A stretch of 64,000 nucleotides of DNA, from NCBI GenBank assembly GCA_000231825.2, contig JH720321.1, positions 748,761 to 812,760 on the forward strand, given 5' to 3'. Source of the stretch: Tetrahymena elliotti 4EA (taxonomy: Eukaryota; Ciliophora; Oligohymenophorea; Hymenostomatida; Tetrahymenidae). The notes under the pieces are model-generated. The model did no database searches and was not told where the DNA came from. It worked only from the letters and a program-made list of their open reading frames with translations. Positions 11,932-24,888 of this stretch are shown here, piece after piece (within the stretch, counting starts at the first letter, position 1; each line of letters starts with the position of its first letter). The position numbers and the translations under genes are program-made.

Positions 11932-14338
11932 ATGGATTTAAAAAACATTAGCACAGAGTAAGAGGCAAAAGATTTAAGTTCGAAAGCTATTTTAGATATT
12001 TTGAATAATAAAAATTTTTTAAATCCTGATAAACTTCGCTCAGAGTACAACAGCTATAAAAAGAAATAGCAAGAAATAGATAATGAAATAATAGTTTCTG
12101 TAGAAAAGCAGATAGATGATATTTAAGCAGTCAAAGAATTTATGGGCAAATGCAACATCAATTTAGTTTAGACGTAGGAATTATTAGTAAAATTACAGTT
12201 AGATCATGAAAAAGATTCACCTTTTTAGCAAGATTTAGAAAAAGTAGAAAAAATGAATCTTTTCAAAAGAAATGTTGGAAATTTAATTGAAGATATCAAA
12301 TTTTATTTTGCAATTCAGAAGTAGACTGATAAGATGAGGGTATTATTTGAGGAGGATAAATAGAATTATGAGTATATTCATTACAAATTGCTTACATAGA
12401 CTGAGCTAAGAGATAATTTGATAGATAAAATGAGATAAAGAGGGTAAGATATTGATAAATTAGAGAAAGAATTTGAGTCATTAACTTCTTTTGAGAAGAC
12501 TTTTTATAAAGAAGTCTATGATGGATTTGCAAATGCAATCGAGTTAGCTGAAAAGGATCCTAATCACTTAATATAATTAGTCAAAATTATTTAATCGGGA
12601 GATAAATTTCTTCAAGAAAAGAATAAATAACCCTATTTTAAAGATAGAGCAATAAAAGCAATACATGATTAAATTGATGAAAGATTTAATGAGTAACTCT
12701 AAGGAACAACAGATGTTGTCATCATTCTTGACAAAGCAAAGTAATTTAAAATATATTCATTCATTTTCCAATAATATATTATTTATTTAATTATATAGTT
12801 TCACATCTAGAGATTTGGTTGCCGTTGAACGTTTTGTAATGAAATGCTTTCCAGAAGATTTTGAGATCTTTAAAGTATATGAGTCATAATATCGTGAGAA
12901 CATTTAAAAAAGAGTCCTTCCATATCTTGATGATGAAGCTAAAATTAAGGAAAATTATGGAACCCCTATTAAACTTATTTAATGGGTGAATGATTATGAA
13001 AAAATTATTTAATAGGCAGGTTTAGAAAATACTGATTATTAGTTATTAAAAGCAAAAGCTCTTTAATATATGCCATTATTTTAAGATCATATTAAGGATA
13101 TTTTAAGAAAGTTTTTAGAAAATTGTGTTGAATGTGATAGAATGAACTTTATGACTGTTGAATCTATAACTAAATTAATTACTGAAAAATAGGATTTAAT
13201 TGGTAACTTGCCTATAGATGCATTCTAATAAATTAATATGTAAATTGACATTCTAGGCCCTAAGCTAGAGCCTAACTAATTTATTGAATTTTTGAGACTA
13301 ATTGGAGAAAATTTGAATTAATATGTAATACAACCTGAGCTTTAAATGCTGATAGAAGAATTAAAACACTTACCTGTAGGAGGTGATACTTTTTATATTC
13401 TTGTAAAGGTTATTATTAATATAAACAATTTCCATAAATGTGATAAGAATGCTTCAGATACTAAAAAATAAGCTCTCATTTACTTTGAAGGTAAAGATGA
13501 GTCTTATTTGGATAGAATAGAAAATATTTTTTAGAATGATATTAGAAAAAAGTTTAAAGAAGCTATTTCTACTCTTTAATAATACCTTCTTGTAATCATA
13601 TTTAGAGAAATACATTCTATTATTATTCCTTTCTTGTTTGGGTAATTTATTCAATTTCAAAAATCTATTTTTTATTTTTTTAATTCAAAATTTAGAGATA
13701 AGTGGATCAACGACGATGAGGAGGTCAATATGAAAGCACTTTGTAAAACTTTAGAAGAGCATTTAAAAAGAATTAAATAAGGTCTTAAACCAAGTAAAAT
13801 TCACTATGCTAGTTTATGTAAACTTTGCGTTGAACACACTATGAATATGTACTGGGAATAGTTGATCGTTTAAATTAAAAAGGTATATGATGTCTGTTAA
13901 GGTTATAATCCAGATAATTTAGCACACTGCGCTGCAACCAAACCAACCAAAAAGGAAATCACTGAACTCAAATCCATTTTCAGTAATTAGTAAAGATTGT
14001 AAGAAAAAATCCAATCAGATGGTGAAGTATTAAATGCTTTAATGACAAGCAGTTAAGTTGTTTAAATTTCTTCATAATAAGTGTAACATGTGCAGACTTA
14101 ATTTTCAATATTTAAGAGCATAACAGTTACTTCTAAGTACGATCTTAACACAATCCTTTCTTAAATTTAAAAATCCTTCCAAAATTAATTTTCACCATTT
14201 TTCTTGGAAGGTGTACTCACCATAAGAGATGGCATAGAAAGACAAGAAAAAGAAAGTTTAGTTAATAGTTTAAAAAGAATAATTTAGTACTAAATAGAAT
14301 CAGAAGAAAAAGAAAAAGAATAATCTAAACAAAAATGA
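11932..14338 (+). CDS. SEC6: Exocyst complex component Sec6 (EXOC3)
   Basis: Three exons, 11932-12740, 12799-13641 and 13696-14338, give 764 aa; human EXOC3 is about 750. The order of conserved patches follows Sec6: an N-terminal coiled coil, then DPNHLIQLVKII (cf. DPTLLVSVVRII), FKDRAIKAIHDQI with a following basic/acidic stretch, the hallmark FVMKCFPEDFEIFKVY (cf. LLVQCFPPHYEIF), WVNDYEKII, and a C-terminal helical repeat region ending in a Glu/Lys-rich tail. Sec6 is a core subunit of the octameric exocyst that tethers secretory vesicles to the plasma membrane and contacts SNAREs. The two introns are 58 and 54 nt. Nothing looks disrupted. Confidence 0.9.
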
Positions 14339-15128
14339 TTTACTCAATAAAATAACCTTTCTATTAGTTAATTCATTTATGTAATAGTTAACAGAAATAA
14401 AAAATTAATTTTTTTTTTTACATCTTTATTTTCCTTTACTTTTTAAAATATTTTTATGAAATCAAAAAAATGTGGGTGCATAAGCCATGAATTGTGCTTA
14501 ATCCATGAAATATCTGAAATCAATATTCATAAAAAGACGTTTTATTTATTGAAATATTAATTTTTTGATAATTTAGGCATAAATACAACTAAGAATTATC
14601 ATTTTTATGTTATAAATTGTTTATTGAATTAAACAATTAATTTATATCCATATTTTTTTCTTAAATCATTTATGTTTTAAATTGTTTATTGAATTAAACA
14701 ATTAATTTATATCCATATTTTTTTTCTTAAATCATTTTAATTTATAAAAAATGAAAGTTAATCTTTTTTTTTTAATTATTTTGTAAATATAAATAATTTT
14801 TACATCAAATGATACTAAAAAAAGAGATGAGATATGAGTAATTTCATTTTTTTAGACAATATACTACTAAAAAATGTTGGCCTCAAGCTTTGAATCATAT
14901 TTTTTAACATAAACTCTCCTAAATATTTGGATTAAAAGAATAAATTTTTGTCGAAGTATAATCAAATAAATATCTTCTTTTTAAATAATTTTTACTTTTT
15001 GAATTAGATTGTGTTCAACAATTTCGTTTTAGAAATTAATTTGATGTTTTTTTTGCAATTAGTAATAAATAAATTATATTCTATCTAATTAGTTAATACT
15101 TATTTTCTAAAATAAAATTTCGATTGGC
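14339..15128. other. Spacer containing a tandem duplication
   Basis: AT-rich spacer between Sec6 and the EEP enzyme; the only structure is the 66-bp direct repeat listed separately. Confidence 0.5.
14598..14740. repeat. Tandem duplication, 66-67 bp unit, two copies
   Basis: Copies at 14598-14664 and 14665-14730 differ at a handful of positions (mostly T-run length and a TTTAT/TAT difference), followed by the first bases of a third copy. Each unit contains the palindrome-like TTGTTTATTGAATTAAACAA. Near identity implies a recent duplication. Confidence 0.85.
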
Positions 15129-15974
15129 ATGAATAGCAGTTTTAAATCAATAAATATGCCTGGTGTATTCAGTATCACTTAATGGAATACCCTTGCTGAT
15201 AGTCTTTCTGACTCGTTTCCTAAATGCGATTAATAGTATTTGAAATGGAATCACAGAAGCATAAATATTAAAAATCATTTATTAAATGAATCATATGCAG
15301 ATATAATTTGTTTAGAAGAAGTTGATCATCCATAATATTTTTAATCTTTTTTGGTAGGAACTCATGAAACTATTTTTCATAAAAAGCCTGAAGGAGAAGA
15401 TGGCTAGCTTGTTGCAATAAACAAATAAAAATTTTAGATTATAAAGCATTAAGCTTTTTAATATAAATCCGAGGATGGTAAAAAACTTCTAAATCAATCA
15501 TTTTGGAGCTTGATTATATTAGATAAGCAGATCAATAAATAATTTTTGCTTCTTGTTACTCATTTAAAGGCAAAGAAATAGTTTGAGGATATCAGAGTTT
15601 TGTAGATTAACTAAATATTAGAGCATATTTCATAAATTTAACAAGAGCTAGGAAACATAGATATTCCTATTATTTTTGCTGGAGATTTGAATGCAGAGCC
15701 TACTTATTCTTGTATCTAAAAAATTAAACAATAAGGATTCTTAACAAGTGCTTATGAAGATAAGGGAATAAAATTTACTACTTACAAAGTTAGAGAACCA
15801 AATGATGTCTAAATTAGGATGATTGATTACATCTTCTATACTCACAAAAGCTTGGAACTTCTTTCAATAAAAAATATACCTACTTAAGAAGAAATTGGAC
15901 CAAATGGTCTTCCTAATTAATCTTTCTCTGGTGATCACTTAAGTTTGACAGCAACATTCAAATTTTTAAAATGA
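15129..15974 (+). CDS. EEP-family enzyme, nocturnin/CCR4/Angel type
   Basis: Single exon, 281 aa. All endonuclease/exonuclease/phosphatase superfamily motifs are present in order: TQWNTLAD near the N-terminus, IICLEEVD (catalytic Glu), the strand LLLVTHLKA, the phosphate/metal site FAGDLNAEP, RMIDYIF, and the terminal SGDHLSLTA with the catalytic Asp-His pair. CLEEVD and SGDH place it with nocturnin, CCR4 and Angel rather than with AP endonucleases. These enzymes shorten mRNA poly(A) tails or, in nocturnin, remove a phosphate from NADP(H). There is no LRR or long N-terminal extension, so it matches the compact nocturnin-like form. Substrate cannot be fixed from sequence. Confidence 0.88.
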
Positions 15975-16606
15975 TAATAAATAACCAAGTATCTTAAAAT
16001 TATGAATTAGAATGTAACACAGAGAAAATATATCAAAAAATCAAACTGTTTATTTATGAAAATAAATTAATTTTAAATAATGAAATTTGTTTTTATTAAA
16101 TGTTTTTATAGATTCAATATTAAATTAATAGATAATGTTTTACATATTTTATACAATTAAAAGCTTTTTTAGTTTTACTAATAATTATTTTCAATATTTG
16201 TTTTTGTTGAGAATGTATTATTCTTATTTTATTAAATTATGAGTTCAATCTGAACATTAATTTATGATTTTCATTTTATTCTAAGCTTACATAAAGTTTA
16301 TTATGAACTGATAAGCAATAACATGAGATAGCTTTTGCGGATTGTATCAATTGAAAATTTTATTTTTTGTTTTTTTGTTGCTACATACATTTTATAAAAT
16401 TTTATTAAGTTTTTAGTTTTAGTCTAAACTATGAATAGAAAATATATTAGAAAATAACCATATGAGAAAATTTTATATTTCACATTTTTGTGAGTAGAAT
16501 TCTATAATGTATTTATTGTTTGAATTTGCGATAGAATGGTATTAAATTCTTATTAGGTTATAAGTTTTAATAAAGATTTTTAGTATTTTGGCTAAATTCA
16601 GAGATA
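15975..16606. other. Convergent intergenic spacer
   Basis: AT-rich 3'-to-3' spacer between the EEP gene (+) and the LRR/kinase region (-). Nothing else seen. Confidence 0.5.
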
Positions 16607-18330
16607 TCAATAGATAAGGGTTATTTTATTTTGTAAACATTTTTTATTTAATTTCTAAATAGAGTCTTCTGAGATTTCAATACAATTTTTTATTGAAAGA
16701 ATCTCAAGTTTAGGAAAAAGATGTAAAAAATTGATAAGATAATTAGAGCAGTCATCATCAAATTCAGTGTTGTTTAAATAAAGTTCTTTGAGATTTTTTT
16801 GAATATCTTTATTTTAGAGTAAAACTAAAATTGTTTTAGAAGACAAGTTATAGCAATTAGATAAAGAGAGATGTTAAAGCTATATAAAATGTCCACTTAT
16901 TAAAGCTAAAGCTATTTCATCTGATATTTAATTTATTTTGGGATTAAGGACTAATTTTCTAGCATTCAAAACTCCTTTTGCTATCAAAAAGTGCTTTAAA
17001 TAATCTTCTTAAATATCACTTAAGTCTACTTCACTTAGCTTAAGGACAGCAAGACTCTTTATAAACTCTGGTGTGTCAGGTTTGTTTTTTACAAAATGGT
17101 TTTCTCCAAAGAAATTGTCCTCATAAACTTGGGCTAACCTCAAGAATTGTAAATTTTTTATTTCATACAAAGAATCAATTAGAGAGACTCCTCCAGATTT
17201 TTACTTTTCTTCCAAAAGAGATTTCTTGCATTTTTCAGTATGGAATTAGTAATAGTTAAAATGAAGAAGGTTATTTGTAAACTCAACCACCTCCAAGTGC
17301 TTCATATTTGAAGATAATAGATAAAGTCCTTTAAAACTTATATTCTAGCTATAATTCAATTTCAGCTGTTTTACATTAGGAATATTTTCAAATAAATATT
17401 TTGTTCCATCATCTGTAATTTCATTAGAATTTAAATTTAAGTGGGTCACTTTATGCAAATCTTTAAGTTGAGAAGCTGATTCATCATTAATTTAACAATA
17501 GCAAAGCTTTAGAATTTCTAAATTTTTTAACTTTTATGATATCACTTTGCAACTCATTTAGGAAATATCTTTTTTAAATAATTTATTTTTTAAAAAGAAA
17601 TAATTTAAAATTTAATTATTTAATTACATGTTTTTACACATAGCTTTTTTAAATTTTTAAGAGTATTATTTCTAATTATTATGTCTTCAAACCATTTCCC
17701 GTTATTTGAGTCATAATTAATAAATTTAAAATTTGTTAGTGAAGTGTAATCTTATTAAGAAATGGTATCTATAGCAGATTAATCATACTCACACTACCTC
17801 TAAAGATGAATTGTTTTGATATTTTTCAAATTTAAATTTTCAAACATTTATTTGATTTATCTAGAAGTAGCTTTAAAAATCTTTAATTTTCTCAATACTT
17901 TCAATTACTTTAAGCAAGAAAAATCAGCCTTGACTTAATCAGAATCAAAAGAAATATTTAAATATTCTAATGAATTTAAGCTTTTATTTAGGTACTTCTC
18001 AAAGTAATTATCAGTGACAAAATACATTCCAAGTCTTTTCATGTTCTTCAGTTCCAGATATTCAAATACTTGTTAATCATTTGCCACTTTTAAATAATTT
18101 AAAACTTAGATTAATTAATAATCAGATATTACATTTTTTATTAATCAAAATCTAGTATTTGTTGAATTAAACTTTCAAAATGAAGCATAAAACTGACTAT
18201 TATTCTAATCAAGTAAATTAATCACTAAATTATTTAATTGATTTATATTAGATTTTATATCATTTGAATCTAATAAAAAATTTTAAAAACATAATTTTAC
18301 AAAAGATCCAAAAATTTAAATGAGTTATCA
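16607..18330 (-). CDS. Leucine-rich-repeat region, 3' part of kinase gene or separate broken gene
   Basis: A minus-strand frame ends at TGA 16607-16609. One intron (17569-17639) joins exons into LRR text such as LKNLKKLYISQMS and LEILKLCYCQI, continuing through LNLNSNEITDDGT to LKELYLNNTEF. Upstream, the same frame continues to 18330 but is crossed by two TGAs (18145-18147 and 18175-18177), each in a position where Trp would fit (ASF-stop-KFNST, TRF-stop-LIKN). A further shift at the T-run near 18312 would connect it towards the kinase/MORN gene. There is no ATG at the 5' end, so this is either the C-terminal LRR of the kinase protein with missed introns, or a degraded gene. A 93-nt non-standard GTCAGT intron would also remove both stops in frame. 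Confidence 0.55.
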
Positions 18331-18424
18331 GCAGCATCATGAAAATGAAAATAAAATTTGATTTTCTCATTTAAAAAATTTATAATATTTGTTTATTTTT
18401 TGAGAATTAGACAAAAATAAATTT

Positions 18425-21112
18425 TCAGATTTCGATTATGATGATAAATTAAATTAAAATATAATTTTTTGCTGATTGAATAATCCTTATCCTTTTTAAA
18501 ATTATAATTACTAGCTTTTGATTTGAAAAAAGATAAAATTTAGTAGGAATTGTTTAAAAATAATAAAAAATATGAGAACCTTTTCTTTGGTTGATATTAA
18601 GTAATTCTATATCGGTAACATAGGATGTGCAATTCAAATCAAAATATTTAATATGTTAGTTAAAGCCGATATTTTTTAGAAATTCAATATTAATGTCTCT
18701 ATTATCAAAAAATACTTCTAAGTTGTAAGTTAGTCCTTTGTACTGTTAATAAAAATTATTTACATACATTTAATCATAGGATATTCTTCCTTTTTATTTG
18801 ATTCGCTAGACATGTTTCATAGAATTAGTGATTTAATCTGAAATTGATTGCTCAAATAGAAAAAATGCATCATATATTCCATACTAGGAAGTGATATTTT
18901 CAGTTATTGTTAATTTTTTAAATCTTTCTTGATAAAGGAAAATACTCAAAAAGTAACTAAAAATAGCAATCGATTATTCAAAGTAAAAGTTATAGCCATC
19001 GTCTGTATGTAAAATCTATATAAATTTAGTATCTGTATCTATTATTTTGGATTTTATCTTCTCCATAACACTACTGATTGTATCATTTTACTTAAATACT
19101 AGAGATTTATAATTTGAGAATGGATAAATTTTAGAAGATACATAAAAGACTTTATCACAAGAACTCTACCTAAAAGATTTTAAATTAATTGATATATGTT
19201 TTGAGTTTAAGTCTTTCACAGAAACTATCTTTTTATGTTGATAATTTTTTAACACATCTTTTTATCTAAAAGATCTATTTAATAGATAAGATGTACCCTT
19301 ATCTGTATTAGTATATGTAATTTATCCACCACTTATTTACCCATTATCAAATTCACCCTCATAAACTATTTTTTCTATTTCATTAAGTGACTAATCTCTA
19401 TACGTTACTAGTATCTAATCTATACTAGGAATGCCAGTAAATTAAGCTTTCCTGTCACATAGATTGCTTAGAACAAATGTACCTTTACCGCTAGGTAAAT
19501 TAAAGTCAAAATTACCTTAAAAAATAAGTCTATTTTACAAATTAGAAATGGTGCCTTTTCCATTTTTAAGCAAATGATTTTAGGAATTATATTACCCTGT
19601 TTATTAAAGATGATAATTAGACCAAACATATCCTCTATACTTCCATCCCTGAACCAACTCTCCATCAGAAAGGAAGTAGTTTTATTGTTAATACATTAGC
19701 TTTCTCTTTAAGAAAGGGCATTGGTTTTGATTTGCTGGATTACTTTTTTATTCTGTTGGTGAAATAAGAGGTGATGATGAAGGGGATGGAGATGACTATT
19801 GAGATGGTCTATCATCTGCTAAAAAAGAATATAATTTATTTTTTTCTAAGCAATAATTAAATGGGATGTAGAATGGCTAAACTAAGATACTGTTTTAAAT
19901 TTCTATCAAAATTTCTACTATATTCCATCTCTGATTTTCATCCCATTGTAAATACATTCTGAGCTAATTATCAATTTCAACAAAATTTTTTCTATAAGGA
20001 CAATATATCATCTATCCATTACAGTTATAGATATATTTGTTAAATATTTTTTCATTAATGTCTTCAGTGTTTTTACAGGACTTTAAAATTTAAACGAAAT
20101 CAAAATCTTATCCCACTGAAAGAAGTTCTAGAAGGATTACGCCAACACTCCAAATGTCAGCTTTGAAAGGATTAAAAAACTCTTTCTCTAAAATATTAGG
20201 ATCTGTATATTAAGGAGTAAAGCCAATAATATCTTCAGTTGCTAACTTATAGTTTTCAAAATCAATAGAATTTAGTTCTAAACTACAACCAAAATCAGCT
20301 AAAGTGTATCTAAAATATTAAAAAAGATTAACAAATTAAAATCTAAAAAATTCAATTAATTTTTACCTGCTTAATTCTTCAACATAAAGTATATTTTGAG
20401 GTTTAACATCTAGATGAGCAATACCTTAAATATGCATGATAAATAAGCATTCTAATACATTACTGATGATTTTGTTAATTTCAAAAAGAAAATAAGGTTT
20501 TTTATTTTTTTTTCTATATTAAATTGCTGCATCAACTGAAAATGTGGCCTTGCTCATTTCTATCATTACATAAGGTATTTGCTCTTGAGAGCTTTCTGAA
20601 AGAGACTAAATTAATTTAGGATCACTTCCAGTTATATTAGCACTGTTAATAAATCTGCAAGTATTTTAATTAGACCCATTTTATTTTGTTACAATTTCAT
20701 ATTTCCTAAATACTTATATGTTCCTAGCCATCAACAATTTTGTGCTCATCTCAAATAATTTTTTCATAATAACAATTTCTCGTTTAGCATTTAAGTCATT
20801 CAACATAAATTTAAAAGCTATGAACTTTGCTAATTCTCTCTCTTCATAAAGTTTGTTTGGTTTATTTTTATTAACTCTTTTTTTGGCTTTGAAAACTAGC
20901 CCAAATCCTCCTGCTGCTAAAAACTCAAAATTTGTGTATTTTTCATTTAAGAACGGATTACTTTTTAATATTTCAAATATTTTTGCACCATGACCTCTAA
21001 AATTCTAATCACAGTTAAGTTAAGTATACTCAAGCTCAATAGAACTTTTAGGATCATTTTCATTTGTTTAATTAGCAACTTTTTAATAATTATGATAAAA
21101 ATCAACAAACAT
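18425..21112 (-). CDS. Protein kinase with C-terminal MORN-like repeats
   Basis: Two exons (20367-21112 and 18425-20309, 57-nt intron) give 876 aa. The kinase domain is complete: glycine loop AAGGFGLVFKAKK, Lys strand AKFIAFKFM, catalytic loop IAHLDVKPQN, LADFGCS, an activation segment, and the helix VGVILLELL. The loop reads HLD, not HRD, so it is a non-RD kinase, but the key K, D and N residues are present. After a Ser/Pro-rich linker come MORN-like repeats (FQGNFDFNLPSGKGTF, YEGEFDNGQISGG), which in other proteins bind membranes or make rods. The rest is unassigned. The ATG at 21112 is first after an in-frame TGA. The frame ends at 18425, with LRR sequence downstream (see that entry). Target unknown. 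Confidence 0.78.
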
Positions 21113-21165
21113 TAAAAATTAAATCCATCAATGAAAAAACTAAGACAAAACAAACATAAAAGATA

Positions 21166-21381
21166 TCAACAATATTGAAAATGTAAATTACACCTATTCT
21201 TTAGTGTGGATTTAGTAGAATTCATAGAATCTCTTAAATATTACATTGAATCTGAACTTTAACAAATTAAATAAATGTAATTAAATAATTGCTAATAGTT
21301 AATAAAATAATAAATCTACACAGTTGTTGAGAGTTCATTTGTACTAAATGTTAAAGTTACTAATTTTTCTAAAGCAGCCAT
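21166..21381 (-). CDS. Small ORF upstream of the kinase, possibly an extra 5' exon
   Basis: A 71-codon frame starting MAALEKLVTLTFSTNELS and ending at TGA 21166-21168. The first ~20 residues read like coding sequence, then a GTGTAG donor-like site appears at about codon 20. It could be an upstream exon of the kinase gene or chance. No family recognised. Confidence 0.22.
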
Positions 21382-22838
21382 GATAGTATCTAAAATTATG
21401 TTATTTTTTTGGAAATTTTAAACTTAAGTTAGTAAATGTTAAGCAATTGCTTTAAGAGGCTAATATTTATCAAAAATGCTAATATTAAAAATAGAAAAAA
21501 TCTAAATTACTTTTTTTTTCTAAATTATATTATTATCATAAATTAAAATAGTAGAAATTACATAATTATTTCAGAAATTTACAAATTATTCTTAATGTTG
21601 AAAAATGTATTTTTTAGGATACATATTTTTGTGTCTATTACTTGTTTACTAAATCTAATTACATTTTTGCAAATCAAAATATATCTATTAAATGCTTTTA
21701 TGATTTTTAAAATATTGAATTTACTCAATACAAATAAATCCTCAATCTTATCTATTAAAATTTAAAAGAAATTACTAAAATCTTACTGATTATATTGACT
21801 AAAATTTATTGTTTATTAATATATCAAAATAGCAAGTAATCAGCCAAATTTTTTAATTTAGGTTTTTTATGAAGCAAACAAACATTTATTAAAATTTAAA
21901 ATGAGATTCATTTCAACTAAATATACATTTTTAATAAATTATCGCTTCCGCTTTACAGAGGAGAGATTTTTGCCCCACATCCTTACATATTTTTAACATT
22001 ACATTTTGTAAATATTATTTATTGTTAAATATAATAATTTTCATCAAATATCTATTTTTTATTTATTGCTAATTTTAAAATCATATCTTAAATAGTATTT
22101 CTTCTTAATTATCCTTGTATTCTTAAAAAGATATTTTAATGAAGTAAATTTTTTATATTAAGGATTGAAATCTAAAATAGATTTTTATCATGTACAATTA
22201 AGGGATTTTTTAAGTAATATTGTGTGTGTATTTTATATTAAAAATTAATTAAATTTTAAATAATACTAAAGCTTAATAAAATAAATTTAATTTATTAATA
22301 AATAAATAAATATAAGTTTACAATTTGATGGATTAAACTAAGTAATAAGCAGATAAATTTTTATTATTTTCAAAGAAATGTTTTATTTTTTTAGATATTT
22401 AAAAATAAATATATGTTATTGTTTAAGTTTTAAGATAGGAATTCAAAATGGAAAAATATTCAATAAAGGATTGATTATAATTATTTATTTATTGCTTGAA
22501 AGAAAATAATAAGGAAAATGGATGAAAGGTATACAGAAAATAATGGAATTAATGATAGATTAATAATTTATTTAAGGATTGATTGCAGTTGAAAAATAAA
22601 ACATCCAAATGATTTAAAGAATATTAATAAGTTGAATTATATCCTAACAATTACAAAAAAATTTTACATTGCTAATATAAATTTTGAAAACAAACAGAAT
22701 ACAAGAAATATCTGCAAAAAGAAGGAATATAAATTAAAAAAAGAGCTTCATCTAAAGGCTAATTGGTCAGCAAACAAACCTAAATAAAGAAAATTAAAAA
22801 GGAGTAGTAATAGAAGATAGAAATAACGTTTAAAAGAA
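21382..22838. other. AT-rich spacer with one GC-richer island
   Basis: Divergent promoter region for the kinase (-) and EF-hand gene (+). Positions 21942-21981 form a conspicuous non-AT patch (TCGCTTCCGCTTTACAGAGG, then GAGAG, TTTTT and GCCCCAC) with no coding frame or clear hairpin. The rest is featureless. Confidence 0.45.
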
Positions 22839-23771
22839 ATGGATAAAAGTAAGTATGGAAATACAGCAAGTAACATGAACTAGAGCAAATAAGGAAATAC
22901 TCTAAATGCTGCTAGTACTATGAAAAAGCCTTCAGTGATGGGATAAACTGCAAGTGGCTCTAAGAATCTTAAAAAAACAGAAAAATCAAGTGAAGAAGAA
23001 ATTATGGCATTAGAAATTCAATAAGTTGAAATCGCTCGTTTGGCAAAAGTTTTTGATTAACTTAGAATGGCTAGTGAAACTTATGGACAAGGCGGTAATT
23101 CCTCATCTAAAGATAATTTTAACAACAGCAACAACAATATCAGTAGCGCATAAATCAAAGACAATAACCAAAGCACTACTAAAGATAATAATGCAAATAA
23201 AAAAGAAGGTAGTGAAGGTAAAGATTACTTCACTTCTAAGGATGTAGCTATAATTCTTCACGATCTTGGTTATGTTGCAACTAAAGCAGAAATCGAGTAA
23301 ATGATTTGGGAAGTAGATGAGAATCTTGATAATAAAGTAAACAGCTACGAATTCAATTTGATGTACAGAAGATGTCGTTACGATAAAACTGGATTAGAGC
23401 CTCGTAATTTATACAACTTAGTGTAATTCTTGATGTATTTAAAGAGTGACACAAATGTTAACTCCTCTTCAGGAGCAAACACTGCTGTTTCAAACAACGA
23501 ATAAAGCCACTAAAAGAAAACCATTACTGTTGAAGATACTTTAGAACTTCTTTACGTCCGTTTTGGTCGTTAAAATCTTGACTACGAAATCGAAGAAATC
23601 TTTGGTAAGGAAGAAAAAAATGCTTAAGGTGAAGAGAAGTCAATAACCTTAAAGGAATTCCTTGATAAACAACGTAAGCGTGATTTTGCTGAAAGGAAAA
23701 AACTTGAAGCAGAGCGTAAGAAAGTTAAAATGCCTGAAAAAGAAGATGATGGATATGGAGGAGGCTATTGA
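22839..23771 (+). CDS. EF-hand protein of the axoneme/basal-body type
   Basis: Single exon, 310 aa. The N-terminal ~100 residues are Ser/Asn/Lys-rich. The core starts at about residue 115: DYFTSKDVAIILHDLGY, then an EF-hand-like loop IWEVDENLDNKVNSYEF, MYRRCRYDKTGLEPRNLYNL, a second half LLYVRFGRQNLDYEIEE and a basic helical tail KRKRDFAERKKLEAER. The MIWEVDEN...DKTGLEP...LVQF arrangement matches a family of EF-hand proteins found in ciliated organisms and reported in axonemes or basal bodies; localisation here is inferred. The first loop keeps several Ca-coordinating Asp/Asn positions. Gln codons are mixed and the coding sequence is less AT-rich than neighbours, suggesting decent expression. 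Confidence 0.72.
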
Positions 23772-23936
23772 AAAATTAATATAAAAGCAAATTTAAGTAG
23801 TATTTGAATAGTAAAATAATAAAATAAGTGTGACACAGAATGCATTTTATTTGTTTAGCTATTCAATTCAACTAAAATTTCGAAATAAATATATCAATCT
23901 AATCGGCAATCATACTCTCATTTTTTAGATAAATGA

Positions 23937-24090
23937 ATAATTAGATAGATAATTGATCAATCAATCAATTAATAAATAAATAATAAATAGATATAACTGA
24001 AATTAATTTATTAATATAAAGAATTTGAATGTGTGATTAATCAATCAATCATTTACCAATTAAAATCAATCAATCAAATTAATAAAGAAA
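23937..24090. repeat. AATC / AATA simple-sequence tracts
   Basis: Short tandem runs of AATC and AATA/AATAA interleaved over ~150 bp, for example three to four AATC units at about 23958, 24040 and 24066. Low-complexity intergenic sequence. Confidence 0.75.
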
Positions 24091-24888
24091 AAACAAATAA
24101 ATAAATTATTATTTAGAATTCATTTTATCTGAATCTTTTTTATAGTTTAACAAGCTTATTTTTGGACAGCAACTATTATAAAATCCTCAATTTTAAATAC
24201 TTAAATTGCCATTAATATATAGAAAATAATTGATTTTATTAGTATTTATTGATTTTTGAGCTCACGCCACATTCATTCTTTTAATGTTTTAAATTTATGT
24301 CCATATTTTATACTTTCATGAATTTTATATTTTTAAAAACTTATTTTTTGTTAACAAATTCATTTACAAATTAAATGAACCTTAAAAATAATACAATTAA
24401 ATAAATTTCTATTCAAATTAAAAGTTTTCTTAAACACCAAATCCAAATTTCAATATTTTGAAATAAATGAACACTTGTAAAGAATATGGAATGCATATAA
24501 TTTAATATGTAATTTTTGTTTCAAATTTGGGTGTTATTTTGATTTTATTTTAATTTCCTTTATTTATATATATATTTATATTAATTTGTTTGTTTTTAAT
24601 TCTTCTTTTTTATTTATTTTTTAATTTTTTAATTTTAATCAATTTTTTAAGCGATTTCTTTGAGTTGACTTTAAAATTCTTGAATGAATAAAATATTTTG
24701 TAGCATAATTGAAAATATATGATATATTTAATTAATAAACCTTAACAGTTTCAAAAGAGAGAGCCTTTAGTTAAAGAAAGATAGTGAGATAATTTCATTT
24801 TTTATGGTTTTACCAAATCAACAATTGATTGAATCAAATCAAAATATCAAATAAAATCAAAATTATTTTTCTTGAATGGAGAAAGGTA

